Assembly: GCA_017455525.1 (NCBI GenBank)
Contig: JAFTAP010000025.1
Span: 1-52,500 of the forward strand
Source of the DNA: Lachnospiraceae bacterium
GTDB taxonomy: Bacteria > Bacillota > Clostridia > Lachnospirales > Lachnospiraceae
Length of the DNA stretch: 52,500 bases
Direction of reading: 5' to 3'
The position numbers and the translations under genes were made by a program. Shown here in pieces: positions 1 to 7,196 of the stretch. A model generated the notes under the pieces. The model did no database searches and was not told the DNA's origin. It was given only the letters and a program-made list of their open reading frames with translations. Every line of letters begins with the position of its first letter. Position 1 is the first letter of the stretch.

Positions 1-33
1 CTCTCGCCATGCTCCGTCCATTCGGAATCCGCT

Positions 34-117
34 AATTTGCTACGCAAATTGCTACTTCCTCATGTTCGGGCGGGTCACAAGTTCCAAATCCTATTTGTGC
101 AAGCACAATCGGATTTG
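34..117. repeat. Hairpin repeat modules downstream of the SRP RNA gene
   Basis: Two inverted repeats are visible. One is AATTTGC-tac-GCAAATT at 34-50. The other, at 85-117, has arms CAAATCC and GGATTTG enclosing TTGTGC/GCACAA, and is framed by an outer GGGTCA (74-79) and TGACCC (124-130). They resemble the modular hairpins in other intergenic regions of this window. The second lies just after the 3' end of the SRP RNA and could act in termination or processing, but it has no clear T-run. Confidence 0.5.
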
Positions 118-145
118 TACCTTTTGACCCTAGCATCATTTAATT

Positions 146-290
146 GGCTGACTGACCCCAAGGCTCGTCTCCGGGTACCCTGCGTCACATGAAAGACACC
201 TCTTAGTGCTGCTTCGTTCCCGACCTGACACGGTTCGTGGGCTCTCATTGCGCAGGACCGGAAAGTCATCACCCCAGACTCAGCCAGCCG
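146..290 (-). ncRNA. ffs: Signal recognition particle RNA without an Alu domain
   Basis: On the minus strand the apical SRP signature is present: GTCAGGTC, then a GGAA-type tetraloop region, then GAAGCAGC (about 200-235). The RNA ends pair: GGCTGGCTGA (280-289) is complementary to TCAGTCAGCC (146-155), with one G-U. Inner arms CCGGTCCTGCG and CGCAGGG..CCCGG also pair. The extent of about 145 nt is taken from this terminal helix and from the promoter just upstream. This is one extended helix-5/8 rod. No second 5' domain for helices 2-4 fits, because the promoter leaves no room, so it lacks the Alu part found in Bacillus-type SRP RNA. Confidence 0.88.
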
Positions 291-296
291 AAATAC

Positions 297-325
297 ATTC
301 TATGATAATAAAGTTAAATGGTCAA
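297..325 (-). promoter_or_regulatory. Promoter of the SRP RNA gene
   Basis: Reading on the minus strand, TTGACC (320-325) and TAGAAT (297-302) are separated by exactly 17 nt. The predicted start is about 290, matching the 5' end of the terminal helix of the SRP RNA. The site is divergent from the promoter at 343-371. Confidence 0.75.
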
Positions 326-342
326 ATCATATTTGGGTTGAA

Positions 343-371
343 TTCTCATAATTTAAGAAATATGTTATCAT
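343..371 (+). promoter_or_regulatory. Promoter of the methyltransferase operon (leaderless start)
   Basis: TTCTCA (343-348), 17 nt, then TATCAT (366-371) with an extended TG at 363-364. The -10 box ends 7 nt before the ATG at 379 and there is no Shine-Dalgarno sequence, so transcription probably begins at or next to the start codon. Confidence 0.55.
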
Positions 372-378
372 GTGATGC

Positions 379-1536
379 ATGCAAAGATTCGACATTATCT
401 GCCCTTGCCATTTTGGGCTGGAGGCAGTGCTAAAAAAAGAGATACAGGATTTAGGATATGAGATAGCCAGAACCGAGGATGGACGGATCATATTTCATGG
501 TGATCCTGATGCGGTTGTCATGGCGAATATCCATCTGCGCACAGCTGAGAGGGTGCTTATCTGCTGTGCGGAATTTGAGGCACGTACATTTGACGAACTT
601 TTTGAGGGCGTGAAGGCTGTGCGGTGGGAGGATTACATTCCAAGGGATGGCAGATTCTGGGTTAAGAAAGCGTCTTCAGTAAATTCAAAGCTTTTTTCTC
701 CAAGGGATATCCAGGCGATAGTTAAGAAGGCGATGGTAGATCATTTGTCGGGTGTATATGGCGTTACGCATTTTGAAGAGTCAGGAAATGATTATCCGTT
801 AAGAGTTTTTATCAATAAAGATCATGTGACGCTGGGACTTGATACGACAGGCGATTCCCTTCATAAAAGGGGGTACAGGCCTGACGCCGGAGAAGCTCCT
901 ATAGCGGAGAACCTTGCGGCGGCGCTTATACTGCTGACACCGTGGAGGGCTGACAGATACCTCACAGACCCCTTCTGTGGCTCCGGGACATTTGCGATAG
1001 AAGCGGCTATGATCGCGAGAAATATCGCACCGGGACTTGATCGCAGCTTTACGGCAGAGGCATGGGATAATTTTATAGATAAGAAGCTATGGTATAAAGC
1101 AGTATCTGAGGCGCACGAAGAAATAAAAGAAGATATACGCTGTGACATACAGGGCTATGACATAGACAGCAAGGTGCTTGAGGCAGCAAGGGATAACGCA
1201 AAGCGGGCCGGCGTACTCGATACCATACATTTCCAGAAGAGAGCGGCATCAGAGCTTTCGCATCATGGGAAATACGGCTTTGTGATCACGAATCCGCCTT
1301 ATGGTGAGAGGCTTGAAACGGCAAAGACCCTGCCGGGGATATACGGTGATCTGGGCAATGCGATGAAACGTCTTGATACATGGTCGTTTTATGTGATAAC
1401 CTCTTATGCGGACGCAGAAAAGTATATAGGAAGAAAAGCGGAAAAGAATCGCAAGGTATATAACGGTATGATCCAGGCAAGATACCTAAGCTTCCCCGGA
1501 CCGAAACCGCCAAAGAAAGTCAAGCCGGAATTATGA
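379..1536 (+). CDS. THUMP-domain class I SAM-dependent RNA methyltransferase (RlmL/YpsC family)
   Basis: This is a 385-residue putative rRNA guanine-N2 methyltransferase that would use SAM in the cytosol. The N-terminal 60 residues match the small domain that precedes THUMP (FDIICPCHFGLEAVLKKE). A THUMP region follows to about residue 165. The Rossmann methyltransferase domain contains TDPFCGSGTFAIEAA (SAM loop, about residues 196-210), GYDIDSK and the catalytic NPPYGERLE motif (about residue 307). Family knowledge places this type on 23S rRNA (RlmL-like), but the exact base modified by the Firmicute YpsC type is not something the sequence settles. It is the first gene of a tight operon, and its stop overlaps the next start by 4 nt. 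It starts without a Shine-Dalgarno, 7 nt after a -10 box. Confidence 0.9.
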   Translation: MQRFDIICPCHFGLEAVLKKEIQDLGYEIARTEDGRIIFHGDPDAVVMANIHLRTAERVLICCAEFEARTFDELFEGVKAVRWEDYIPRDGRFWVKKASSVNSKLFSPRDIQAIVKKAMVDHLSGVYGVTHFEESGNDYPLRVFINKDHVTLGLDTTGDSLHKRGYRPDAGEAPIAENLAAALILLTPWRADRYLTDPFCGSGTFAIEAAMIARNIAPGLDRSFTAEAWDNFIDKKLWYKAVSEAHEEIKEDIRCDIQGYDIDSKVLEAARDNAKRAGVLDTIHFQKRAASELSHHGKYGFVITNPPYGERLETAKTLPGIYGDLGNAMKRLDTWSFYVITSYADAEKYIGRKAEKNRKVYNGMIQARYLSFPGPKPPKKVKPEL

Positions 1537-2552
1537 GAAAATACGGATTATTAATTACAACTATTATAGCTGCGCTTATCTGCATGCCCGTCATGCTGTT
1601 TTTATTTTTGGGGAATAAGGTATATGCAGGAAATATGCGTCTGGAAGATGTATCATACTATGACGGGAATGATGCCGTCAAAATGACGCTTGACGCAGAG
1701 AGTAATGCCAGCGTGGTCGAGGGAATCACGGATGATGTAGAGGTAAGCCTTGGTATCCCTCTCGATTACGAGACTGAGATAGATAAAATAAATGTATATG
1801 AAGATAAAGCGGCTTCTCTTATAAATATTTCGATTCCTACCGATGACAAGAATTATTATTACAGGAATGAGCTTACTGGTTCGCAAAAAGGTATAGCTTC
1901 ACTTGTGTATGATTATACTGACGGGTACGCAGAATTTGATATTATTACAGCCGGCTATTATATTTCTACGGTTCATCTTACAGAAAGAGAGCTTTATCTT
2001 GAACTTATTTCACCGAAGGAACTTTATGGTCATGTATTCGTGATAGATGCTGCGCATGGCGGAGATGACGCAGGGAACAGCGCATACGGAGTTACAGAGA
2101 AGGATGTCGCGCTGAATATAACGCAGGCTATAGCAAAGAAAGCCGAGGAAAACGATGCCGGAGGTTTTTATTTTACCAGGAATACTGACGAGGCTGTATC
2201 AAGTGAAGACAGGGCAAAGCTTGTCTCGCTGCTTAACCCTGATATATTCATTTCTTTTCATGTAAATGCTGACGGAGATACCAGAGTAACGAACGGCATA
2301 AGTGCCGTGATAAATAATCCCGCAGATGAGGCAGAGGTAGCCAAACTTATAAGCGTGATTGCCACGGAGACGGGACAGCAGGATCTGGGAGTGACGATCA
2401 AGGCACCGGATGAGGGAAGCGCGGAGCATGAAATAAATATTTATACGGGCTATATCACTAATAAAGCCGAGGCATTGCAGATGGGGAGCACGCAGTACAC
2501 TGACAAGATTGGTGATGTGGTATATGCGTGGGTGGTGCGTTTTGACGCATAG
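1533..2552 (+). CDS. Membrane-anchored amidase_3-like protein, catalytic Glu apparently replaced
   Basis: A 339-residue protein. Residues 5-27 form an uncleaved or weakly cleaved membrane segment. Residues 35-160 resemble an AMIN-type beta domain, and residues 166-339 are an N-acetylmuramoyl-L-alanine amidase (amidase_3) fold. The three zinc ligands of the family are visible: His175 (DAAHGG), Glu189 (GVTEKD) and His243 (SFHVNAD). In the last conserved block, where active enzymes have the general base as E-x-G-F/Y-I-S-N, this protein reads IYTGYITN (about 303-310), so Tyr304 replaces Glu. It may be inactive or regulatory, like other degenerate amidases, or use nearby Glu298/Glu300. It overlaps the methyltransferase gene by 4 nt. 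The location is predicted to be the outer face of the membrane. Confidence 0.85.
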   Translation: MRKYGLLITTIIAALICMPVMLFLFLGNKVYAGNMRLEDVSYYDGNDAVKMTLDAESNASVVEGITDDVEVSLGIPLDYETEIDKINVYEDKAASLINISIPTDDKNYYYRNELTGSQKGIASLVYDYTDGYAEFDIITAGYYISTVHLTERELYLELISPKELYGHVFVIDAAHGGDDAGNSAYGVTEKDVALNITQAIAKKAEENDAGGFYFTRNTDEAVSSEDRAKLVSLLNPDIFISFHVNADGDTRVTNGISAVINNPADEAEVAKLISVIATETGQQDLGVTIKAPDEGSAEHEINIYTGYITNKAEALQMGSTQYTDKIGDVVYAWVVRFDA

Positions 2553-2629
2553 GCGTAACCTATGTATCAAAATCCTACGAAATACGGTCCGTGGGTCACG
2601 CCTCTCATTTCGTGAGAGCCCGGTCAAAT
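2548..2629. repeat. Hairpin repeat modules between amidase-like gene and rdgB
   Basis: A small hairpin CATAGG-cgtaa-CCTATG spans the end of the upstream gene (2548-2564). The segment 2597-2629 contains the hairpin CTCTCA-tttcg-TGAGAG, and its reverse complement matches 3891-3923 at 30 of 33 positions. The module sits inside the operon, before the rdgB Shine-Dalgarno. Confidence 0.7.
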
Positions 2630-2662
2630 GTAAACAGCAAACGCAACAAAGGACGATCTGCT

Positions 2663-3277
2663 ATGAAGATAATATTCGCCACAGGAAATAAAAACAAAAT
2701 GCGTGAGATAAATGAAATCATGGAAGGAACAGGATACGATATAATCCCGGCTTCTGATGAGGGAATAAACGCTGATCCCGATGAGAACGGGATGAGTTTT
2801 GAGGAGAATGCGCTTATTAAAGCGCGCGCAGTATACGAGCTTTCTGATAAGAAATCTATCGTGATGGCGGATGACTCCGGCCTTAGCGTGGACGCTCTTG
2901 GCGGTGAGACAGGCGAGCTTGGCATACATTCAGCGAGGTTCATGGGGCACGATACACCGTATGATGTAAAGAATAAGGAAATTCTTGACCGCCTGAAGTC
3001 TGTACCCGATAAGGACAGAACGGCAAGATTCATATGCGCTGTTGCGGCAGTGCTTCCATCAGGCAGGGAGATAGTCGTAAGGGAAGCCATGGAAGGTTTT
3101 ATTTCACATGAGATAGCGGGTGCAAACGGTTTTGGATATGACCCCATATTTTATCTGCCGGAATTTAATATGACCTCAGCGGAGATATCATCGGAAGCGA
3201 AGAACCTTATCTCGCACAGAGGCAAGGCGCTTAGGCATATCAGGGCGGTGCTCGGCGAATTAAAGGATAAGATATGA
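2663..3277 (+). CDS. rdgB: Non-canonical purine NTP pyrophosphatase (XTP/dITP diphosphatase)
   Basis: A 204-residue Ham1/RdgB family enzyme that hydrolyses dITP, XTP and dITP-like nucleotides to monophosphates, cleaning the nucleotide pool. The N-terminus MKIIFATGNKNKMREI carries the family's T-G-N-x-x-K substrate motif. The metal-binding ADDSGL motif is near residue 72, and FGYDPIF is near 153. The C-terminal SHRGKALR motif is the family's base-recognition tail. The ATG at 2663 is chosen over an in-frame upstream ATG at 2591 because AAAGGA lies correctly in front of it and homologues begin there. It is in operon with the next gene, with a 4-nt overlap. Confidence 0.95.
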   Translation: MKIIFATGNKNKMREINEIMEGTGYDIIPASDEGINADPDENGMSFEENALIKARAVYELSDKKSIVMADDSGLSVDALGGETGELGIHSARFMGHDTPYDVKNKEILDRLKSVPDKDRTARFICAVAAVLPSGREIVVREAMEGFISHEIAGANGFGYDPIFYLPEFNMTSAEISSEAKNLISHRGKALRHIRAVLGELKDKI

Positions 3278-3753
3278 AAGTCCTAATAGTGAGCGATACC
3301 CACGGCAGGCATGATGCGCTCCTAAAAGTTTTACGGAGGGAAGAGCCTGTAGACATGCTCATACATTGCGGCGACACCGAGGGAGGGGAGGATTGGATAA
3401 GGCAGCATACACAGTGTCTTTCAGTCCCGATAGTGAAGGGAAATAATGATTTTTTCAGCAATCTTCCACCTGAACTGGAGCTAGATATAGAAGGATTCCA
3501 TGTATTTATCACTCACGGACACGGTTACGGCGTATCGATGGGCATAGAGAGATTGATAGAAGAAGCCCTGTCGAGAAAGGCTGATATAGTCATGTACGGA
3601 CATACTCACCGTCCGATGATCCGAAATGAAGGGTTATGGGTTATTAATCCCGGATCATTATCTTATCCGAGACAGGAGGGACATGAGCCAACATATATTA
3701 TTATGAATGTATTTGAAGGAAATAAACCGGAATTTAATTTATATACCTTATGA
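3274..3753 (+). CDS. YfcE/MJ0936-family metallophosphoesterase
   Basis: A 159-residue calcineurin-like phosphodiesterase. The metal-binding blocks are all present in order: SDTHGR (residues 7-12), HCGDTEG (about 30-36), KGNND (about 50-54), THGHGYG (about 76-82) and YGHTHRP (about 108-114). Family members hydrolyse phosphodiester bonds with Mn2+, and the natural substrate is not known for this one. It often sits directly after rdgB in Clostridia, as here (ATGA overlap). The operon ends downstream at the strong terminator at 4016. Confidence 0.9.
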   Translation: MKVLIVSDTHGRHDALLKVLRREEPVDMLIHCGDTEGGEDWIRQHTQCLSVPIVKGNNDFFSNLPPELELDIEGFHVFITHGHGYGVSMGIERLIEEALSRKADIVMYGHTHRPMIRNEGLWVINPGSLSYPRQEGHEPTYIIMNVFEGNKPEFNLYTL

Positions 3754-3778
3754 GCCGCTTAAGGAAAGCATCTCATAA

Positions 3779-3979
3779 CCCGCTTTCAGCGGGTACGCAC
3801 TTGTGGTGCTAGGAAAATACGGTTTCGAAATTGCTGATGCAATTTCAAAACCTATAGAATATTGATTTTTATCGAAAAATCAATATTCGTATCTGACCAG
3901 GCTCTCACGAAGTGAGAGGCGTGCTCTGCGGAACGCAGAGTTTCTGAATGCAATTCCGATTTTGCATTCAGAAAGTCAT
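3779..3979. repeat. Array of five modular hairpin repeats
   Basis: Successive hairpins follow one another after the operon. ACCCGC-tttca-GCGGGT lies at 3779-3794. Module G (3821-3852) is a long palindrome with GAAATTGC/GCAATTTC. Module E (about 3852-3900) contains ATTGATTTTT/AAAAATCAAT. Module D (3891-3923) contains CTCTCACG/TGAGAG. CTCTGCG-gaa-CGCAGAG lies at 3924-3940, and module F (3945-3979) contains TGAATGCA/TGCATTCA. Near-identical copies occur elsewhere: G at 29340-29371 (31/32, inverted), D at 2597-2629 (30/33, inverted), E at 38429-38479 (about 45/51, inverted) and F at 52291-52325 (34/35). No protein is encoded. Confidence 0.85.
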
Positions 3980-4015
3980 GGATTATGATGTTGGAGTCAA
4001 AAGGTGTTTATAATG

Positions 4016-4062
4016 CAATATCCGTTCCGGAAATGAGAACCCGGAACGGATATTGTATTTTT
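4016..4062 (+). terminator. Rho-independent terminator of the 379-3753 operon
   Basis: A perfect 15-bp stem, CAATATCCGTTCCGG (4016-4030) with CCGGAACGGATATTG (4041-4055), is followed by TATTTTTATT on the plus strand. Confidence 0.85.
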
Positions 4063-4088
4063 ATTAATTTATAGTAAGCGAACAAAGC

Positions 4089-4121
4089 AATTGCGGATTG
4101 AGCTTGCTCAAAGCCGCAATT
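4089..4121. repeat. Intergenic hairpin
   Basis: AATTGCGG (4089-4096) pairs with CCGCAATT (4114-4121), and an inner GAGC-tt-GCTC forms the tip. It lies between two convergent terminators. It has the look of the other hairpin modules, but I found no second copy. Confidence 0.5.
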
Positions 4122-4136
4122 ATTCTGCGAGCGGGG

Positions 4137-4173
4137 ATATCGTAAACGAAATTATTTATTTCGTTTACGATAT
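4137..4173 (-). terminator. Terminator of clpB, overlapping its stop codon
   Basis: A perfect 16-bp inverted repeat has arms ATATCGTAAACGAAAT and ATTTCGTTTACGATAT with a 5-nt AT loop. The right arm contains the last codons and TAA stop of clpB. The minus-strand side continues into CCCCGC rather than a T-run, so termination efficiency is uncertain. Confidence 0.55.
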
Positions 4174-6759
4174 ATGTGCTACGAGTACGCCATCGCCCTG
4201 CGTCCTGTCGCAGTCTATATTTATGACGTCTCCCTCGCCTGCGCCGTCTGAGAGTATCGCTCTCGCCGCAAGCGTTTCCACGTTCTTCTGCATATAGCGC
4301 TTGAGAGGGCGCGCACCGTATATCGGGTCGTAGCCGCCATCGACTATGAATTTCTTCGCATCATCGGTAAGGCTTATTGATAACTGCTTATCCGCAAGCC
4401 GCCTGTTGGTATCTGCGATCAGAAGCTCTACTATGCCCTTGATATTCGCCTTGGTGAGCGGTCTGAACTCTATTATCTCATCAAGCCTGTTTAAGAACTC
4501 CGGTCTGAAATGAGAGCGAAGCTCCGCATCCACGGCATCGTGTGCGTCACGGCTTATATGTCCTGTATCGTCTATACCGTCTAAGAGATACTGCGAGCCG
4601 ATATTCGAGGTCATGATAAGTATCGTGTTTTTGAAGTCAACGGTGCGTCCCTGCGAATCAGTGATCCTGCCGTCGTCAAGCACCTGCAGCAGCACGTTGA
4701 ATACATCAGGATGAGCCTTTTCTATCTCATCAAAAAGCACGACCGAATAAGGGTGCCTCCGCACTGCCTCGGTAAGCTGTCCGCCCTCGTCGTAGCCCAC
4801 GTATCCGGGAGGAGCTCCGATGAGCCTTGACACGGAGAATTTCTCCATGTACTCTGACATATCGATCCTTACGATATTATTTTCGTCATCAAAGAGGGCT
4901 TCCGCCAGAGCCTTTGCAAGCTCGGTCTTACCAACGCCTGTAGGACCTAAGAATAAGAAGCTTCCTATCGGCTTCGTCGGGTCTTTTATTCCCGCCCTTG
5001 ACCGGATTATCGCATCAACTACCTTGTCAACGGCGTCATTCTGCCCGATCACTCTCTTATGCAGGGTATCGCCTAAGTGAAGAACTTTTTCTCTTTCGCC
5101 CTCGTTTAACTTCGAGACTGGGATACCAGTCCAGCGGGATACTATCGTCGCTATCTCGTCCTCGGTGACAGCTTCATGCACCATAGAGATGTCCTTGCTG
5201 TGAAGCGCTGATTCGGCGGCTTCAAGCTCTGACGTAAGCTTCGGCAAGTCGCCGTATTGCAGCTTTGCTGCTTTCTCAAGGTCGCCCTGTCTCTGTGCAA
5301 TCTGTATTTCATTGTTCACGGACTCTATCTGTTCGCGAAGCTCTGACAGCCTGCCTACGCTCTGCTTTTCATTGTCCCACTTCGCCTTATCGTTCTGGAA
5401 CTTCTCGTTAAGCTCGGAGATGTCCTTCTGCAGCTCCGCAAGCCTCTGCTTTGAGGCGGTATCCTTTTCCTTCTTTAAGGCTGTTTCCTCTATCTGCATC
5501 TGCGTGAGGCGCCTTCGCATCTCATCAAGCTCCGCAGGCATCGAATCCATCTCGGTCTTAATAGATGCACAAGCCTCATCAACAAGGTCTATCGCCTTAT
5601 CAGGTAAGAATCTGTCGGAGATATACCTGTGCGAGAGCACCGCTGCGGCTACGAGTGCGGAGTCAGCGATCTTCACGCTGTGATATACCTCATATCGGTC
5701 CTTCAAACCTCGGAGTATCGATATGGTATCCTCTACCGATGGCTCGTCCACCAGCACAGGCTGGAAACGCCGCTCTAAAGCCTTATCCTTTTCTATGTAT
5801 TCCCTGTACTCGTCAAGTGTTGTCGCGCCTATGCAATGCAGCTCGCCGCGTGCAAGCATGGGCTTCAGCATATTGCCTGCGTCCATGGCGCCGTCGGTCT
5901 TGCCTGCTCCTACTATAAGGTGCAGCTCGTCGATGAATAATATCACTCTGCCGTCTGATTTTCTTACTTCTTCGAGTACGGCTTTAAGTCTCTCTTCAAA
6001 CTCGCCTCTGTACTTCGCTCCTGCGACTAACGCGCCCATATCGAGTGAGAATATTTCCTTATCCTTCAAGGCTTCGGGGACGTCGCCTGCAACTATCCTC
6101 TGTGCCAGTCCTTCTACGGCAGCGGTCTTTCCTACGCCGGGCTCGCCGATTAATACGGGGTTATTCTTCGTCTTTCTGGACAAGATCAGGATCATATTCC
6201 TTATCTCGGAATCTCGCCCTATGACCGGATCAAGCTTCTGCTCCCTTGCCCTTGCGACAAGGTTCGTGCCGTATTTTTCAAGCACATCATAGGTGTCTTC
6301 GGGGTTGTCGGTGTTAACGGTCTGATTCCCCCGCACCTCGGAGAGCACCTGCAGGAAGTGATCGCGGGTGATCCCATAGTCCTTTAATATCTGCTTCAGC
6401 TCCTTGCCGGGGTGCTTGATGACGGAGAGGAATAAATGCTCGACCGACACATAGGAATCCCCCATAGCCTTCGCCTCGTCTGAGGAATCAAGCAGTATCT
6501 TATTAAGCTCCTGTCCCATGAAGGGCTCGCCGCCCTGCACCTTGGGACGCTTCTCTATGACCTCAAGTATGGTCTGCGTGAACTCATCTGCGTCTATCCA
6601 CATCTTCTCGACAAGCTTGCGTATCAGCGACTCGTCGATAGTAAGCAGCGAATAAACGAGGTGCGCCGGTACTATCTCCTGATTGCCGTAGTCAAGCGCG
6701 ACCTTCTGGCAGTTATTAACCGCCTTTATCGAATTCTGAGTGAACTTATCTATATTCAT
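4165..6759 (-). CDS. clpB: ATP-dependent disaggregase ClpB
   Basis: An 864-residue class I Hsp100 chaperone that, with DnaK, extracts and refolds aggregated proteins in the cytosol. The N-terminal Clp-N domain (residues 1-145) is followed by AAA+ domain 1 with Walker [10 protein letters not shown] long coiled-coil middle domain (about 400-520) distinguishes ClpB from ClpC/ClpA. AAA+ domain 2 has Walker A GPTGVGKT, and the small D2 domain carries GARPLKR. The ATG at 6759 is used because GGAGGTGAGACC stands immediately before it. An earlier in-frame ATG (6855) would add 32 residues unlike ClpB. Control is by the CIRCE operator and promoter at 6955-6997. The 3' hairpin overlaps the stop codon. 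Confidence 0.97.
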   Translation of the reverse strand: MNIDKFTQNSIKAVNNCQKVALDYGNQEIVPAHLVYSLLTIDESLIRKLVEKMWIDADEFTQTILEVIEKRPKVQGGEPFMGQELNKILLDSSDEAKAMGDSYVSVEHLFLSVIKHPGKELKQILKDYGITRDHFLQVLSEVRGNQTVNTDNPEDTYDVLEKYGTNLVARAREQKLDPVIGRDSEIRNMILILSRKTKNNPVLIGEPGVGKTAAVEGLAQRIVAGDVPEALKDKEIFSLDMGALVAGAKYRGEFEERLKAVLEEVRKSDGRVILFIDELHLIVGAGKTDGAMDAGNMLKPMLARGELHCIGATTLDEYREYIEKDKALERRFQPVLVDEPSVEDTISILRGLKDRYEVYHSVKIADSALVAAAVLSHRYISDRFLPDKAIDLVDEACASIKTEMDSMPAELDEMRRRLTQMQIEETALKKEKDTASKQRLAELQKDISELNEKFQNDKAKWDNEKQSVGRLSELREQIESVNNEIQIAQRQGDLEKAAKLQYGDLPKLTSELEAAESALHSKDISMVHEAVTEDEIATIVSRWTGIPVSKLNEGEREKVLHLGDTLHKRVIGQNDAVDKVVDAIIRSRAGIKDPTKPIGSFLFLGPTGVGKTELAKALAEALFDDENNIVRIDMSEYMEKFSVSRLIGAPPGYVGYDEGGQLTEAVRRHPYSVVLFDEIEKAHPDVFNVLLQVLDDGRITDSQGRTVDFKNTILIMTSNIGSQYLLDGIDDTGHISRDAHDAVDAELRSHFRPEFLNRLDEIIEFRPLTKANIKGIVELLIADTNRRLADKQLSISLTDDAKKFIVDGGYDPIYGARPLKRYMQKNVETLAARAILSDGAGEGDVINIDCDRTQGDGVLVAHIS

Positions 6760-6858
6760 GGTCTCACCTCCTTTGAAATCCTGCTGTCGTTCCTTTTTAT
6801 CATCCAGAACCGGCAGCATATAATTTCCTATATGGTATCGTTTCCCGACTTGCACAGC

Positions 6859-6941
6859 GACCCGTCGTGATTGAAATCAAGGCGGGTCAGCAGTCAGCCA
6901 AAATCTAAGGACCTGTCACAAATTAATTTTGTGACAGTTCC
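6859..6941 (-). promoter_or_regulatory. Two hairpins in the clpB 5' untranslated region
   Basis: GGACCTGTCACAAA (from 6909) pairs with TTTTGTGACAGTTCC (ending 6941), and GACCCG (6859-6864) pairs with CGGGTC (6883-6888). Both lie between the predicted transcription start (about 6948) and the start codon, so the clpB leader is about 190 nt and structured. Whether these affect translation on heating is inference only. Confidence 0.5.
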
Positions 6942-6954
6942 TAAGTCTGAAAGT

Positions 6955-6983
6955 ATGCTAACACGAATTGTTAGCACTGTCAA
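6955..6983 (-). promoter_or_regulatory. clpB promoter
   Basis: On the minus strand TTGACA (6978-6983), exactly 17 nt, and TAGCAT (6955-6960) are present. The -35 box lies within the CIRCE operator. Confidence 0.8.
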
Positions 6984-6997
6984 GAGGTGAGTGCTAA
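6971..6997. promoter_or_regulatory. CIRCE operator (HrcA binding site)
   Basis: TTAGCACTG-N9-GAGTGCTAA matches the CIRCE consensus TTAGCACTC-N9-GAGTGCTAA with a single change at 6979. That changed base is the one needed to make the overlapping -35 box read TTGACA. HrcA bound here would occlude the -35 element directly, giving heat-inducible clpB. An additional perfect repeat TGCTAACA-N5-TGTTAGCA (6956-6976) overlaps the left half. Confidence 0.88.
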
Positions 6998-7028
6998 TTT
7001 TTGTTATGTGGTAAGATGACTTCAGTGA

Positions 7029-7196
7029 TTAGGTCGCAGATACTTGTGATGCTTCCAGATCAAAGAGCTTTCCCATTTCCGCGCTGGAATCATACTTGAA
7101 GGTAGTGGACTGCACTATGGGTATCTGCCTCGGATCGCCGTTCCCCGGTCGATAGCCTGCCTGTACGCATTTCGTGTCAATGTGATAGTCTTTCAT
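7029..7196 (-). pseudogene. metY: Remnant of metY (O-acetylhomoserine sulfhydrylase), N-terminal 50 codons
   Basis: The minus strand encodes 55 residues beginning MKDYHIDTKCVQAGYRPGNG and including QIPIVQSTTFKYD and MGKLFDLEAS. I recognise this as the N-terminus of the PLP enzyme O-acetylhomoserine aminocarboxypropyltransferase, normally about 425 residues long. The homology stops at LEAS, after which five unrelated codons lead to TAA. The lysine that binds PLP and the rest of the enzyme are gone. The start overlaps the stop of the PrsA-like gene (AATGA) and GGAGGC lies in front, so the fragment may still be translated. It most likely marks a deletion or rearrangement junction next to clpB. 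Confidence 0.75.

Noticed and set aside
85-117. CRISPR-like repeats among the hairpin modules
   Set aside because: Copies are not evenly spaced, have no unique spacers of constant length, and no cas genes are present.
2597-3979. Transposon insertion explaining the repeated modules
   Set aside because: No transposase frame, no target-site duplication and no long terminal inverted repeats. Short modular hairpins fit a non-autonomous repeat family better.
4820-6292. Long plus-strand open frames (up to 189 codons) opposite clpB
   Set aside because: They are antisense shadows: no ribosome sites, Ser/Cys-rich low-quality proteins, and the minus strand encodes an intact ClpB.
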